DNA of 5,746 nt from Paracoccaceae bacterium (GTDB taxonomy: Bacteria > Pseudomonadota > Alphaproteobacteria > Rhodobacterales > Rhodobacteraceae). Under the pieces are notes generated by a model, which saw only the letters and a program-made list of their open reading frames with translations, searched no databases and was not told the DNA's origin. Positions within the stretch are counted from its first letter, which is position 1. Each line of letters opens with the position of its first letter. The stretch covers positions 1 through 5,746 of the forward strand of contig JAESRD010000076.1 of assembly GCA_016764835.1 (NCBI GenBank). Reading direction: 5' to 3'. Position numbers and translations under genes: made by a program. Positions 1 through 5,589 of the stretch are shown in pieces.

Positions 1-1138
1 GGTTTGAGCCATCAAAACACAGCCGCGCAATGGTGTCGCCGACGGCCGAATTGGAAAAACGCTCGACCACATTTGCGAGGTAAGTATCATAGCTGACGCC
101 CTCGATCGGCGACAGGCTAGGGATCAACGCCCGCTGCTCCAGCGTCAGCAGCCAGTCTTTGATGATCGGATCGGCCATTGCATCATGCACGAAGTGATGC
201 CCCAGCAGCGCCGACGGATAGGCGATAGCCGCATGGCCGCCATTCAGTATCCGCAACTTCATTAGCTCGTAGGGGGCGACATCTTCGACGAACTCAGCGC
301 CGACCAGCTCAAGCGGCGGTCTGCCTTGCGGGAAGTTGTCTTCCAACACCCATTGGCGGAAGGGTTCGCAAACCACAGGGGCCGCGTCAATCAGGCCGAA
401 CTCATCGCGCACAAGGTCGCGCTCGCGGTCTGTTGTCGCCGGGGTGATACAGTCAACCATCGTGCTCGGGAAGGCGACATTGGCCTCGATCCATATGGCG
501 AGGTCCGGGTCGATCAGCCGCGCCAGTGAGATCACGGCCTGCTTGGCGACATGGCCGTTTTCGGGCAAATTATCGCAAGACATCACTGTGAAGGGGGCAA
601 TACCCGCATCACGGCGTATTCTTAGCGCCTTGATAATAATACCAAATACGCTTGTTGGTTTGGCCGGGTCGGCAATGTCTGCCGCCATATCGGCGTGACC
701 TGCATCAAAGCCGCCCGTCAGCGCGTCTACATAATAGCCGCCCTCGGTGATGGTCAGCGAGACGATCTTAATATCGGGGTTACACATGCGAGCCGCAGTC
801 AGCTCTGGGTCGATTTCGACAAAATCGATCATCGAGCCAATGACTTTGCCGGTCAGCCCGGCTGGGTCCAGCTCAACCACCGTGGTCAGCCAATCTTGCG
901 CCATTAGGAGATTGCGCATACGCGCATCGCCAGGGCGCACACCGGCGCCGGTAAGCGCCCAGCTATGGCCCTTACCCTTGGCAAACAGACGGTCAAGATA
1001 GACAGCCATATGTGCGCGGTGAAAGTTGCCAACCCCGACATGCAATATCCCAGCAGTTAGGCTAGATCGGTTATAAGCAGGCCCACTCACACAATTTGGC
1101 AGGTCGTTTAGGGCATCGTTGTTAAGCGGACGAACCAT
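1..1138 (-). CDS. mtlK: Mannitol 2-dehydrogenase (long-chain polyol dehydrogenase), 3' end cut off by window edge
   Basis: Cytoplasmic NAD-dependent oxidation of D-mannitol to D-fructose, the first catabolic step after import. The window shows 379 codons from the ATG; the family is usually about 490 residues, so roughly 110 C-terminal residues lie beyond the left edge. Visible motifs are the dinucleotide-binding GVGNFHRAH (35-43), TITEGGY (129-135), SCDNLPENG (187-195), the substrate-contact MVD (227-229) and the catalytic KLRILNGGH. In that last motif K294, N299 and H302 match Lys295, Asn300 and His303 of the Pseudomonas fluorescens enzyme with an offset of one. R372 matches its Arg373. C230 stands where the family usually has Arg (VDRITP). 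The start is supported by GGAG at 1146-1149, 7 nt upstream. The gene follows smoK by 65 nt and looks like the distal gene of the operon. Other polyol dehydrogenases of this family (arabinitol, mannonate or altronate enzymes) are possible, but the transporter context favours mannitol. Confidence 0.93.
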   Translation of the reverse strand, partial: MVRPLNNDALNDLPNCVSGPAYNRSSLTAGILHVGVGNFHRAHMAVYLDRLFAKGKGHSWALTGAGVRPGDARMRNLLMAQDWLTTVVELDPAGLTGKVIGSMIDFVEIDPELTAARMCNPDIKIVSLTITEGGYYVDALTGGFDAGHADMAADIADPAKPTSVFGIIIKALRIRRDAGIAPFTVMSCDNLPENGHVAKQAVISLARLIDPDLAIWIEANVAFPSTMVDCITPATTDRERDLVRDEFGLIDAAPVVCEPFRQWVLEDNFPQGRPPLELVGAEFVEDVAPYELMKLRILNGGHAAIAYPSALLGHHFVHDAMADPIIKDWLLTLEQRALIPSLSPIEGVSYDTYLANVVERFSNSAVGDTIARLCFDGSN

Positions 1139-1155
1139 CTACATACTCCGGTCGA

Positions 1156-1182
1156 GCCGCGCCTCCCCGAGAGGGGCGCGGC
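1156..1182 (-). promoter_or_regulatory. GC-rich intercistronic hairpin between smoK and mtlK
   Basis: Perfect 8-nt arms GCCGCGCC (1156-1163) and GGCGCGGC (1175-1182) flank an 11-nt middle. An alternative fold uses 6 outer pairs, a 3-nt bulge and a CCCC/GGGG stem closed by a 4-nt loop. No T-run follows on the minus strand, so it is not a canonical intrinsic terminator. It lies between the smoK stop and the mtlK ribosome binding site. It could protect the upstream smoEFGK message from 3' exonucleases, mark a processing site or attenuate mtlK partially. The structure is visible in the sequence; its role is inferred. Confidence 0.5.
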
Positions 1183-1203
1183 CGTTTAATATTGCTTGTG
1201 GGT

Positions 1204-2211
1204 TTAGTCGATCCGCAAGCCGTCAGGGCCAAAGCGGTGCAGCTTGGTCATATCTGGTGTCAGATAGACTGTATCGCCATGACGCAGCTCAACTTCGCCG
1301 CTGGTACGGATGGTGATATCTTCATCCGCCAACCCCGTGCCAGCAACCCGCAAGAACGTGTCAGAACCAAGCAGTTCGGCGACGCCAACAGTGCCCTTCC
1401 AAAGACCTTCGGTAGTTGAAACATTGATATGCTCCGGGCGAATGCCGATAGTTGTCACATTGTGTTTGGCCGCTTCTGCGCCGCCAATAAGGTTCATCTT
1501 TGGGCTGCCGATAAAGCCAGCCACAAAGATATTGCGCGGCCGGTGATACAGCTCAAGCGGGCTACCCACTTGCTCAATATACCCAGCTTGCAGAACAACA
1601 ATCTTGTCAGCCATGGTCATGGCTTCGACCTGATCGTGGGTCACGTAGATCATTGTTGTTTTGAGGCTGTTATGCAGCTCCGAGATTTCCAGACGCATGT
1701 TAACGCGCAAGGCGGCATCGAGGTTTGACAGCGGCTCATCAAAGAGAAAAGCCGATGGTTCACGCACAATCGCCCGGCCAATAGCCACACGTTGGCGCTG
1801 ACCACCAGATAGCTGGCCCGGGCGGCGTTCAATATAGTCGGTAAGGTTGAGAACCTTAGCCGCTGCATTGACCTTCGCGTCTTGCTCAGCCTGTGTCATG
1901 CCCGCCATACGCAGCGGAAAGGCAATGTTTTTGCGTACCGTCATATGCGGGTAGAGCGCATATGATTGGAACACCATTGCCAGGCCGCGTTTGGCCGGTG
2001 GCACCATAGTTGCGTCCTTGCCATCAATCTCGACGTGACCGCCAGAGACATCTTCAAGCCCGGCAATCAGCCGCAGCAAAGTTGACTTGCCACAGCCCGA
2101 AGGCCCAACAAACACAACAAACTCACCATCTTCAATCGTAAGGTCCAGCGGCGGGATAACTTGGACATCGCCAAACCGCTTTTCCACTTTGTGCAGAGTA
2201 ATCTGTCCCAT
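1204..2211 (-). CDS. smoK: Polyol ABC transporter, ATP-binding protein
   Basis: A 335-residue ATPase of the MalK/UgpC (CUT1) type. Two copies on the cytoplasmic face energise polyol import through SmoF/SmoG. All nucleotide-binding motifs are present: Walker [10 protein letters not shown] (36-44), Q-loop Q82 in [13 protein letters not shown], signature LSGGQRQR (134-141), Walker B FLFDEP (155-160, Glu159 catalytic), D-loop SNLD (162-165) and switch histidine H192. From about residue 235 a C-terminal TOBE/OB-fold region follows, with the IGIRPEH motif at 255-261. Only about 15 residues separate GSPKMN from IGIRPEH, shorter than in MalK. The start has AGGA at 2219-2222, 7 nt upstream and overlapping the smoG stop; the gap to smoG is 9 nt, which implies translational coupling. 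The ATPase alone cannot show the substrate: the polyol call rests on its neighbours and on resemblance to Rhodobacter SmoK. Confidence 0.95.
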   Translation of the reverse strand: MGQITLHKVEKRFGDVQVIPPLDLTIEDGEFVVFVGPSGCGKSTLLRLIAGLEDVSGGHVEIDGKDATMVPPAKRGLAMVFQSYALYPHMTVRKNIAFPLRMAGMTQAEQDAKVNAAAKVLNLTDYIERRPGQLSGGQRQRVAIGRAIVREPSAFLFDEPLSNLDAALRVNMRLEISELHNSLKTTMIYVTHDQVEAMTMADKIVVLQAGYIEQVGSPLELYHRPRNIFVAGFIGSPKMNLIGGAEAAKHNVTTIGIRPEHINVSTTEGLWKGTVGVAELLGSDTFLRVAGTGLADEDITIRTSGEVELRHGDTVYLTPDMTKLHRFGPDGLRID

Positions 2212-2220
2212 GATTTATTC

Positions 2221-3051
2221 CTACTTTACAGCGCCGAAGGTCAGACCCCGGACGAGTTGTTTCTGGCTGAACCAGCCCATTATCAGAATTGGCGCAATCG
2301 CCATTGTGCTTGCCGCACTCAGCTTGGCGTAGAACAAGCCTTCAGGGCTTGAATAGCTGGCAATGAACGCGGTGAGCGGCGCGGCCTTAGCCGCCGTAAG
2401 CGTCAGCGTCCAAAACGCTTCATTCCATGCCAGAATGATATTGAGCAGCATGGTGGACGCAATACCGGGCAGCGCCATTGGCGTCAGCACATAGAGTATC
2501 TCTGCGCGCAGACCGGCACCATCCATCCGCGCCGCCTCTAAGATATCAACAGGGATTTCTTTGAAGTAGGTGTAAAGCATCCAGATGATAATCGGCAGGT
2601 TGATCAGCGTAAGTACGATGACCAATGCGGTGCGGGTGTCGAGCATGCCGAGCTTCTGAAAGATCAGATAGATCGGGATCAAAACACCAACGGGTGGCAA
2701 CATCTTGGTGGAGAGCATCCACATCAGAATGTCTTTGGTCCGCTTGGCCGGCACAAAGGCCATAGACCATGCGGCAGGCACCGCAATGATCAGGCCCAAA
2801 ATGGTCGAGCCAACAGAGATGATAACCGAGTTCATGAAGTGGCGGAAATAGTTAGACCGCTCCATAACTGTCGAATAGTTTTCCGTTGTCCATTCAAAGA
2901 ACAAGAAGGAGGGCGGGAAGGTGATAGCCTCGGTTTCAGTTTTAAAACTGGTCAGAATGGTCCAGAGGATCGGGAAGAAGATCAGTATCCCAATCGTCCA
3001 AGAGACGACTGTTATAATGGTCTTGTATTGGTTGGTTACAGCGCGTGCCAT
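2221..3051 (-). CDS. smoG: Polyol ABC transporter, permease (MalG-like)
   Basis: A 276-residue inner-membrane permease of the MalG branch, pairing with SmoF to form the translocation channel. About six hydrophobic segments are visible, near residues 13-34, 74-98, 108-130, 141-162, 195-215 and 244-264. The cytoplasmic EAA loop that docks to the ATPase begins at EAARMDGAG (172-180) and ends near LP (194-195). The C-terminal KQLVRGLTFGAVK is typical of MalG-type permeases, which end in a short G-x-x-x-GAVK tail. The ATG has a strong GGAGGT Shine-Dalgarno at 3061-3066 with 9-nt spacing. The gap to smoF is 15 nt. Length is normal for the family and no damage is visible. Confidence 0.94.
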   Translation of the reverse strand: MARAVTNQYKTIITVVSWTIGILIFFPILWTILTSFKTETEAITFPPSFLFFEWTTENYSTVMERSNYFRHFMNSVIISVGSTILGLIIAVPAAWSMAFVPAKRTKDILMWMLSTKMLPPVGVLIPIYLIFQKLGMLDTRTALVIVLTLINLPIIIWMLYTYFKEIPVDILEAARMDGAGLRAEILYVLTPMALPGIASTMLLNIILAWNEAFWTLTLTAAKAAPLTAFIASYSSPEGLFYAKLSAASTMAIAPILIMGWFSQKQLVRGLTFGAVK

Positions 3052-3060
3052 ATTTACAGT

Positions 3061-3066
3061 ACCTCC
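3061..3066 (-). promoter_or_regulatory. Strong Shine-Dalgarno for smoG
   Basis: GGAGGT on the minus strand, 9 nt before the smoG ATG and immediately after the smoF TAG stop. It fixes the smoG start and is the strongest ribosome binding site inside the permease/ATPase part of the operon. Confidence 0.8.
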
Positions 3067-3939
3067 CTATGCGTCAAGGTTTTTGCCAATCATCCGCATC
3101 AAGAAGAATGCGACGATATTGGCAAGGATGATGGCGACCACACCGCCGGCAGAGCCGGTGCCTACGTCGTAGCGCAACTGGCTTTCGGCATAGACGAGAT
3201 AGGTCAGGTTGGTAGATGCGGTTCCGGGGCCACCGTTTGTTGTCACCAGAATTTCTGCAAAGATAGACAGCAAGAAAATGGTCTGGATCAGGATCACAAC
3301 CGTGATTGCCCGTGACAGATGCGGCAGCACCATAAACCAGAAGCGGCTTAGGGTTGATGCACCATCCATCTCAGCAGCTTCAAGCCGCTCGCTATCCATT
3401 GACTGCATCGCAGTCAGCAAGATCAGCGTGGCGAAAGGCAACCATTGCCAACTCACGATGATGATAATCGACATCAGCGGCGCATGGGCCAAAAAGTCAA
3501 ACGGTTCCAACCCGACCGACTGAGCCATCCATGCGAATAGCCCGCTGACCGGGTTCATAAACATGTTCTTCCAAACCAGCGCCGAAACGGTTGGCATAAC
3601 GAAGAACGGGGCAATGACCAGTATGCGGACAATGCCCTGACCCCACATTGGCTGGTCTAGCAACACAGCCAGACCAACACCGCCGACGATGGTAATGCAA
3701 AGCACACCGCCAACGAGCAAGAGCGTGTTGACCAATGACGAAAAGAAGGCCGGATCGGTTAGGAAATATCTGTAGTTTTCAAACCCGACAAACCCGGTTT
3801 GATCCGGCATCAGCAGGTTATAGCGTTGGAATGAGAAATAAATCGTCAGGCTGAGCGGGATGATCATCCAGCCGAGCAGCAGGATCACTGACGGCGAGAT
3901 CATAAGCCGCGCGGCGGATCTGGAATGCTCTGTCGACAT
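3067..3939 (-). CDS. smoF: Polyol ABC transporter, permease (MalF-like)
   Basis: A 290-residue inner-membrane permease of the MalF/UgpA branch and partner of SmoG. Hydrophobic segments lie near residues 14-36, 70-94, 103-125, 155-178, 212-234 and 264-284. The EAA loop runs EAAEMDGAST (187-196) to VLPHL (204-208). The periplasmic-side NGGPGT motif (235-240), common in this permease branch, is present. I chose the ATG that gives MSTEHSRSAARL because AAGGA sits 8 nt upstream (3948-3952) and family members start about here. The reading frame stays open for 33 more codons to an ATG at 4038, but that stretch encodes no membrane or family-like sequence and overlaps a predicted RNA hairpin. A 191-nt spacer separates it from smoE, and 15 nt from smoG. 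Confidence 0.93.
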   Translation of the reverse strand: MSTEHSRSAARLMISPSVILLLGWMIIPLSLTIYFSFQRYNLLMPDQTGFVGFENYRYFLTDPAFFSSLVNTLLLVGGVLCITIVGGVGLAVLLDQPMWGQGIVRILVIAPFFVMPTVSALVWKNMFMNPVSGLFAWMAQSVGLEPFDFLAHAPLMSIIIIVSWQWLPFATLILLTAMQSMDSERLEAAEMDGASTLSRFWFMVLPHLSRAITVVILIQTIFLLSIFAEILVTTNGGPGTASTNLTYLVYAESQLRYDVGTGSAGGVVAIILANIVAFFLMRMIGKNLDA

Positions 3940-3947
3940 GAAGCCAG

Positions 3948-3952
3948 TCCTT
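3948..3952 (-). promoter_or_regulatory. Shine-Dalgarno that decides the smoF start
   Basis: AAGGA on the minus strand, 8 nt before the ATG at 3937-3939. It supports the shorter smoF start over the upstream ATG at 4036-4038, which has no comparable purine-rich site at the right distance. Confidence 0.7.
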
Positions 3953-4019
3953 AAATATGGAGGTGTGTGCCGATGACCAGCTAACTGGCCCAGCGGCGGA
4001 GCCCATTTGAGAGAACGCC

Positions 4020-4056
4020 AGCCGTACCCCTCCCCCAAAGGAAAAACGGTACAGCT
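4020..4056 (-). promoter_or_regulatory. Second smoE-smoF intercistronic hairpin
   Basis: In the minus-strand RNA, arms AGCUGUACC (4056-4048) and GGUACGGCU (4028-4020) pair over 9 bp, including one G-U pair, around a 19-nt loop that could pair further (UUUCC with GGGGA). The G-U pair forms only in the operon transcript; the plus-strand RNA would have a C/A mismatch there. No T-run follows. Like the hairpin at 4094-4121, it could shield the smoE message or reduce read-through into smoF. The role is inferred. Confidence 0.45.
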
Positions 4057-4093
4057 GATTACTCGTTATGAACTAGAGAAATGGGCGTGAGTT

Positions 4094-4121
4094 GCGGGGC
4101 CAACCTATGGGCCAGCCCCGC
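4094..4121 (-). promoter_or_regulatory. GC-rich hairpin just after the smoE stop
   Basis: Perfect 7-nt arms GCGGGGC (4094-4100) and GCCCCGC (4115-4121) surround a 14-nt loop, starting 9 nt after the smoE stop codon. Downstream on the minus strand comes AACTCACGCCCATTTCTC, which lacks a real U-tract. A stem right after the binding-protein gene is a known arrangement in CUT1 transporter operons (malE-malF is the model): it stabilises the binding-protein message or partly terminates, so permeases are made in smaller amounts. That role is inferred here. Confidence 0.55.
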
Positions 4122-4130
4122 GGGAGGAAC

Positions 4131-5447
4131 TTAGTTAGTGATGTAACCAGCCCGTGTCATTTCACGAACCGCGAGGTTCTGTGCATTGGCCAGTGCTTCT
4201 TCGGCAGTGATCTGACCAGCAAGAGCTGCGGCAAACTGCTGACCGATAGCAGTGGCGATACCCTGGAACTCAGGAATAGCAACAAACTGAACACCTGTAT
4301 AAGGAACCGGATCAACCGTTGGGTTGTTCGGATCAGCGGACAAGATCGACTGAAGTGTCATCGCAGCAAAAGGAACCTCGGCGTAGTTGGGGTTCTCATA
4401 AAGCGATGTCCGTGTGCCCGGAGGTACGTTTGCCCAGCCTTCGGTGGAGGCAACGAGTTCCGCATATTCTTTGGAAGTCGCCCAAGCAACGAATGCTTTG
4501 GCCTCTTCTGGCGCGTCTGTGCCAGCTGGGATGCCAAGGCTCCAAGCCCAGAGCCAGTTGCCACGTGGGCCAAGGCCATTGTCGGGTGCCAGTGCATAGC
4601 CAACGCTATCGGCTACAGCGCTGTCGTCAGGGTTGGACACGAAGGAAGCCGCAACAGTTGCGTCAATCCACATGCCACATTTGCCCTGTTGGAACAGTGC
4701 CAGATTCTCGTTGAACCCGTTAGATGACGCGCCGGGAGGGCCCGAGTTGTTCATCATGTCGAGGTAGAAGTTCAGGGTTGTGCCCCATGCTTCGCCTTCG
4801 AATTGTGGGTTCCACTCTTCGTCAAACCAGCGTGCGCCAAACGAGTTGGACATGGCTGTAAGGAACGCCATGTTCTCGCCCCAGCCAGCTTTGCCGCGCA
4901 GACAGATACCGTAGATACCTTCGTCTGTGTTGGTCATTGCAGCCGCTGCGTCGCGGATGAAGTCCCAGCTTGGTGCGTCTGGCATCTCAAGGCCAGCAGC
5001 TTCCATCAGGTCTGTGCGGTACATGACCATCGAGCTTTCACCGTAGAATGGTGCAGCATAAAGCTCGCCATCAACAGTCAGGCCGCCACGGATGGCTGGC
5101 AGAATGTCGTCAATGTCCCACTCTGCTGGCAGATCGTTCAATGACAGCAGCCAATCTTGAGCGCCCCAGATTGGAACCTCATATGTGCCGATTGTCATCA
5201 CGTCGAACTGGCCGCCATTGGTGGCGATGTCCTGCGTAACCCGTGTGCGCAAGATGTTCTCTTCCAGTGTCACCCATTCAACGGTGATACCAGGGTTTTT
5301 AGCTTCGAAATCGTCAGTCAGACCCTGCATGCGGATCATGTCACCGTTGTTCACGGTGGCGATTGTCAAAACAGTGTCTGCGGTTGCAATTGCAGCAACT
5401 GAACACAGTGCTGTGGCCCCCAAAAGGGTGCAAAATTTGTTAGTCAT
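4131..5447 (-). CDS. smoE: Polyol ABC transporter, periplasmic substrate-binding protein
   Basis: A 438-residue extracellular solute-binding protein, family 1 (MalE-like), that captures hexitols in the periplasm and delivers them to SmoF/SmoG. Residues 1-23 form a Sec signal peptide: K4, a hydrophobic core (residues 8-20) and an ATA cleavage site before D24. Neither Cys in the leader sits in a lipobox, so a soluble protein is expected. The family-1 core signature is near 129-153 (LYAAPFYGESSMVMYRTDLM). Aromatic residues that may line the pocket include W188 or W189 in the KAGWGEN region and the NWLWAWS stretch (297-303). The chosen ATG follows GGGAGG (5452-5457); an in-frame ATG nine codons upstream would place that site inside the gene. 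It is the first gene of the operon, downstream of the regulator and the candidate promoter. Sorbitol/mannitol specificity is inferred from resemblance and context. Confidence 0.94.
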   Translation of the reverse strand: MTNKFCTLLGATALCSVAAIATADTVLTIATVNNGDMIRMQGLTDDFEAKNPGITVEWVTLEENILRTRVTQDIATNGGQFDVMTIGTYEVPIWGAQDWLLSLNDLPAEWDIDDILPAIRGGLTVDGELYAAPFYGESSMVMYRTDLMEAAGLEMPDAPSWDFIRDAAAAMTNTDEGIYGICLRGKAGWGENMAFLTAMSNSFGARWFDEEWNPQFEGEAWGTTLNFYLDMMNNSGPPGASSNGFNENLALFQQGKCGMWIDATVAASFVSNPDDSAVADSVGYALAPDNGLGPRGNWLWAWSLGIPAGTDAPEEAKAFVAWATSKEYAELVASTEGWANVPPGTRTSLYENPNYAEVPFAAMTLQSILSADPNNPTVDPVPYTGVQFVAIPEFQGIATAIGQQFAAALAGQITAEEALANAQNLAVREMTRAGYITN

Positions 5448-5451
5448 TCTT

Positions 5452-5457
5452 CCTCCC
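5452..5457 (-). promoter_or_regulatory. Shine-Dalgarno that decides the smoE start
   Basis: GGGAGG on the minus strand, 4 nt before the ATG at 5445-5447. The spacing is on the short side but the match to anti-SD is strong. It argues against the longer starts at 5474 and 5459, which would encode this site. A short hairpin in the leader (5459-5474) ends just before it. Confidence 0.7.
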
Positions 5458-5458
5458 A

Positions 5459-5493
5459 TTGCCGCTACGGGCAAATGCCTAGTGCGTGGGCAT
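5459..5493 (-). promoter_or_regulatory. Tandem small inverted repeats in the smoE leader / start-site region
   Basis: Two neighbouring dyads are visible: ATGCC (5475-5479) with GGCAT (5489-5493) across 9 nt, and TTGCC (5459-5463) with GGCAA (5470-5474) across 6 nt. The first would overlap the predicted transcription start and could be an operator; the second would form a 5-bp hairpin in the mRNA directly before the Shine-Dalgarno. The two dyads also share a central GGCATTTGCC, so alternative pairings exist. The arms are short, so chance is a real possibility. Confidence 0.3.
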
Positions 5494-5522
5494 ATACTCG
5501 ATAAGAGGGTGTTCTATGTCAA
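5494..5522 (-). promoter_or_regulatory. Candidate sigma-70-type promoter of the smo operon
   Basis: A perfect -35 hexamer TTGACA lies at 5517-5522 on the minus strand. With a 17-nt spacer the -10 would be GAGTAT (5494-5499), which keeps A2, A5 and T6 of TATAAT. A better-looking TATATG (5491-5496) needs a 20-nt spacer. Transcription would begin near 5487, giving a leader of about 40 nt before smoE. A good -35 with a poor -10 would fit a promoter that needs an activator. The -35 is seen; the promoter is inferred. Confidence 0.5.
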
Positions 5523-5568
5523 TAGGCAGTTATCCCCTTCGACAAAGTCGAGGGGTTAACTGCCTGTT
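5521..5568. repeat. Long imperfect palindrome between regulator and smo promoter
   Basis: Outer arms AGGCAGTTA (5524-5532) and TAACTGCCT (5557-5565) are perfect. Inside come a T/T mismatch, CCCC/GGGG (5534-5537 with 5552-5555), a one-base bulge and TCGAC/GTCGA (5539-5543 with 5547-5551) around an AAA loop. AAT/GTT at the outer edges nearly extends it. Altogether about 18 bp of stem form within 42 nt. It starts about 24 nt past the regulator's stop codon and ends against the TTGACA box. It may terminate regulator transcription, although no T-run follows on either strand, or be the regulator's binding site, or be a small REP-like palindromic element. The structure is certain; its role is not. 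Confidence 0.6.
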
Positions 5569-5589
5569 AATAGGGATAAGAATTTGAGC

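Noticed and set aside
326..1001. Several open frames of 67-120 codons on the plus strand opposite mtlK
   Set aside because: They are shadows of mtlK, whose own frame carries all family motifs without interruption.
2839..3315. 158-codon open frame on the plus strand across the smoF/smoG junction
   Set aside because: It is antisense to two clear permease genes and spans their gap. No ribosome binding site or family match is seen.
3940..4038. Longer smoF beginning at the ATG at 4038 (33 extra residues)
   Set aside because: The extension has no ribosome binding site, no resemblance to permease N-termini and overlaps a predicted hairpin. The ATG at 3939 has AAGGA at 8 nt and gives a normal family start.
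4094..4121. Intrinsic terminator after smoE
   Set aside because: The stem is GC-rich but no U-tract follows, and smoF/smoG/smoK need the same transcript because no clear promoter is seen in the spacer. It is kept as an intercistronic hairpin.
4092..4727. 211-codon open frame on the plus strand, antisense to smoE
   Set aside because: It lies opposite a well-supported gene, has no recognisable domain and low-complexity-free but family-less sequence; it is explained by codon bias of smoE.
5448..5474. Longer smoE beginning at the ATG at 5474 or 5459
   Set aside because: It would place the GGGAGG Shine-Dalgarno inside the gene. The ATG at 5447 gives a clean signal peptide.
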